A program made the position numbers and the translations under genes. From Betaproteobacteria bacterium (GTDB taxonomy: Bacteria; Pseudomonadota; Gammaproteobacteria; Burkholderiales; SG8-41): a stretch of 45,406 bases of DNA. The stretch lies in NCBI GenBank assembly GCA_016868015.1, contig VGIF01000007.1, positions 1 to 45,406 on the forward strand, given 5' to 3'. The notes below the pieces were generated by a model that saw nothing but the letters and a program-made list of their open reading frames with translations, was not told the DNA's origin and searched no databases. The stretch's first letter is position 1. Each line of letters begins with the position of its first letter. This document shows, in pieces, positions 44,159 through 45,406 of the stretch.

Positions 44159-44461
44159 TCAAAATTTCTCGCGCCGCAATACGCGTATGTCGGACTCGTA
44201 AGCCATCATCGCAAAGCGCGGAAAAAAATCCTTTTGTAGCCGCAGCAGCAGTTTTTCCGCAACATCGGGCTGCACGATCACCTCTACCTGAATATTGGCG
44301 AACTCCTGGATCTCCGCGGTGCGGCTGCCGTGGGCTCCCTCGCCTTCCACGGTAAACAGCGTGTGGCCGTGCGCGCCGACTTCGGCCAGGAGCCGCTTCA
44401 CCGGCTCGCGCGCCAGCGCTTCGCAAATGATGGTGACCAGTTTCATCGGATAGGTGTCCAT
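44159..44461 (-). CDS. SbtB-like PII-family regulator
   Basis: 100 residues: MKLVTIICEALAREPVKRLL, VGAHGHTLFTVEGEGAHGSR and the strand IQVEVIVQPDVAEKLLLRLQ. The fold is PII-like, with the T-loop region GEGAHGSRTAEIQEFAN. SbtB binds adenine nucleotides and regulates the bicarbonate transporter SbtA. The C-terminal Cys loop of cyanobacterial SbtB is absent. AGGAG precedes the ATG at 44461. It begins ten bases after the sbtA stop. Confidence 0.8.
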   Translation of the reverse strand: MDTYPMKLVTIICEALAREPVKRLLAEVGAHGHTLFTVEGEGAHGSRTAEIQEFANIQVEVIVQPDVAEKLLLRLQKDFFPRFAMMAYESDIRVLRREKF

Positions 44462-44470
44462 ACCGCTCTC

Positions 44471-45313
44471 CTAATACAGCCAGCGCGCCATCGCGTAGCA
44501 GGCGGGAATGCCCACGGCGATATTGAACGGAAAGGTGATCGCGAGCGACGCCGTGAGATAAAGCGTCGGATTGGCCTCGGGCAGCGACACCCGCATCGCG
44601 GCGGGCGCCGCGATATACGATGCGCTTGCGGCGAGCACACCCATCAACACCGCGCCGCCCAGGCTTAAGCCGGCGAATTTGCCGAGCCACACGCCCAGCA
44701 AGCCGTGCAGCAGCGGCATCACAATCGCAAACACCAGCAAAAACGCACCGACGCGTTTGAGGTCATGCAGCCGCTGCGCCGCGACGATGCCCATGTCGAG
44801 CAAAAACAGCGCCAGCACGCCTTGAAACGGCGCCACAAAAAGCGCCTCCACTTTGTCCATGCCGGCACGGCCGCACAGTGCACCGACCAACAGCGCACCC
44901 ACCAGCAAAAACACGCTGCGCCCGAAAACCGCCTCGCGCAGCACGCCGGCGAAGCTGCTTTGGAACAGCGGATCGCCCTTGGGCAGCGACATTTTGCCCA
45001 GCAGTACGCCGACGATGATCGCCGGCGACTCCATCACCGCCAGAAACGCAGTGGCGTAGGCCTCGTACGGCGTGCCCACGCTCTTTAAATAATTCGTGGC
45101 CGCGATAAACGTCACCGCGCTCACCGAGCCGTAGTGGGCCGCGACCGCCGCCGCATCCACCGCCTTGAACTTGCCCGCGTGTTTGAGCAATGCGTAGCAC
45201 CACAGCGGGATCAAGGCGCCCAACACCATCGCCGCCAGCGCCGGCAACACCACCACGCTTATGCCCGCCTCGCGTAGCGCCACGCCGCCTTTAAAACCAA
45301 TGGCCAGCCAGTA
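44471..45313 (-). pseudogene. SbtA-like bicarbonate transporter, 5' end replaced
   Basis: The minus strand encodes a membrane protein from WLAIGFKGGVALREAG through YGSVSAVTFIAA, VMESPAIIVGVLLG, the second-half LFLLDMGIVA and AASASYIAAPAAMRV to VGIPACYAMARWLY. This covers about 280 residues of the SbtA family (usual 320-370). The N-terminal 40-60 residues are missing: the homology starts near 45311 and the sequence beyond does not resemble SbtA, although the frame stays open to the window edge. SbtA is a sodium-bicarbonate symporter. A shortened protein could start at GTG 45283. Pairs with sbtB downstream. Confidence 0.75.
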
Positions 45314-45406
45314 GTGTCCGGACGTTGAGTGCCCGAAACGTGCTAATTGGTTGATTGTAAATAAATAACAGATGATTTTTTCTGGTCTCGATTTGAACAG
45401 CGCTTT
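45314..45406. other. Foreign-looking sequence joined to sbtA (possible IS end)
   Basis: Begins with the palindromic GTCCGGAC (45316-45323) after TAGT, then GTTGAGTGCCCGAAACG, and is much more A/T-rich (AAATAAATAACAGATGATTT) than the surrounding genes. The junction with SbtA homology and the composition change suggest an insertion sequence end. No transposase can be identified in the 90 visible bases. Confidence 0.4.

Overview
The window looks like a chromosomal stretch of a GC-rich betaproteobacterium, most likely Burkholderiales or a relative. The signs are seven Bug/TctC-type solute receptors, the gene order cysS - TPR - ppiA - ppiB - lpxH, a grpE-dnaK-dnaJ cluster with sigma-32-like promoters, and a PEP-CTERM-like secreted protein at the left edge. 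No rRNA, tRNA or CRISPR array was seen.

Layout. 1-1828: start of a secreted protein (minus strand) and a 1.3-kb non-coding tract with four copies of a TGTAAAATTTTCCGACA-type box. 1829-22959: an accessory catabolic region. It holds MarC, seven Bug receptors (five intact, one with an in-frame TGA, one truncated and frameshifted), an SDR without the usual Ser and Tyr, an Ldh-type oxidoreductase, an MFS transporter, a D-2-hydroxyacid dehydrogenase, an MmgE/PrpD protein, a large alpha/beta hydrolase, a luciferase-like monooxygenase, a LysR regulator, a vanadium-dependent haloperoxidase with a complete vanadate site, and a CinA-C/adenylyltransferase fusion. 23021-27024: grpE, dnaK, dnaJ. 27437-29528: a small ORF and a four-gene metal-handling cluster on the minus strand (MerT-like membrane protein, periplasmic HMA protein, barrel-like outer-membrane protein, Cys-rich secreted protein). 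29560-36140: quinone reductase, CNT nucleoside transporter, cysS, a frameshifted TPR gene, two cyclophilins and lpxH. 36365-43450: a J-domain protein, a 2.7-kb integrative element in the 3' end of guaA (tyrosine integrase, IS3 remnant, iterated sites, 12-bp direct repeats at its ends), then guaA and guaB. 43627-45406: a DUF4124 protein and an SbtB/SbtA pair whose sbtA lacks its 5' end where foreign-looking sequence begins.

How the genes work together: the left half is suited to binding and oxidising small organic acids, but no TctA/TctB membrane partner is present here, so these receptors must use distant permeases or act as sensors. The right half is conserved housekeeping: protein folding, GMP synthesis, Cys-tRNA charging and lipid A synthesis. 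The intergenic spaces are unusually rich in repeats: a dispersed ~24-bp A/T-rich motif (eight clear copies), five copies of a MITE-like inverted repeat, several other inverted-repeat families, a 12-unit 10-bp tandem array, and a 62-bp duplication of the dnaJ 3' end. The A/T-rich motif, the reconstructable guaA insertion and the fusion enzyme are the most interesting items.
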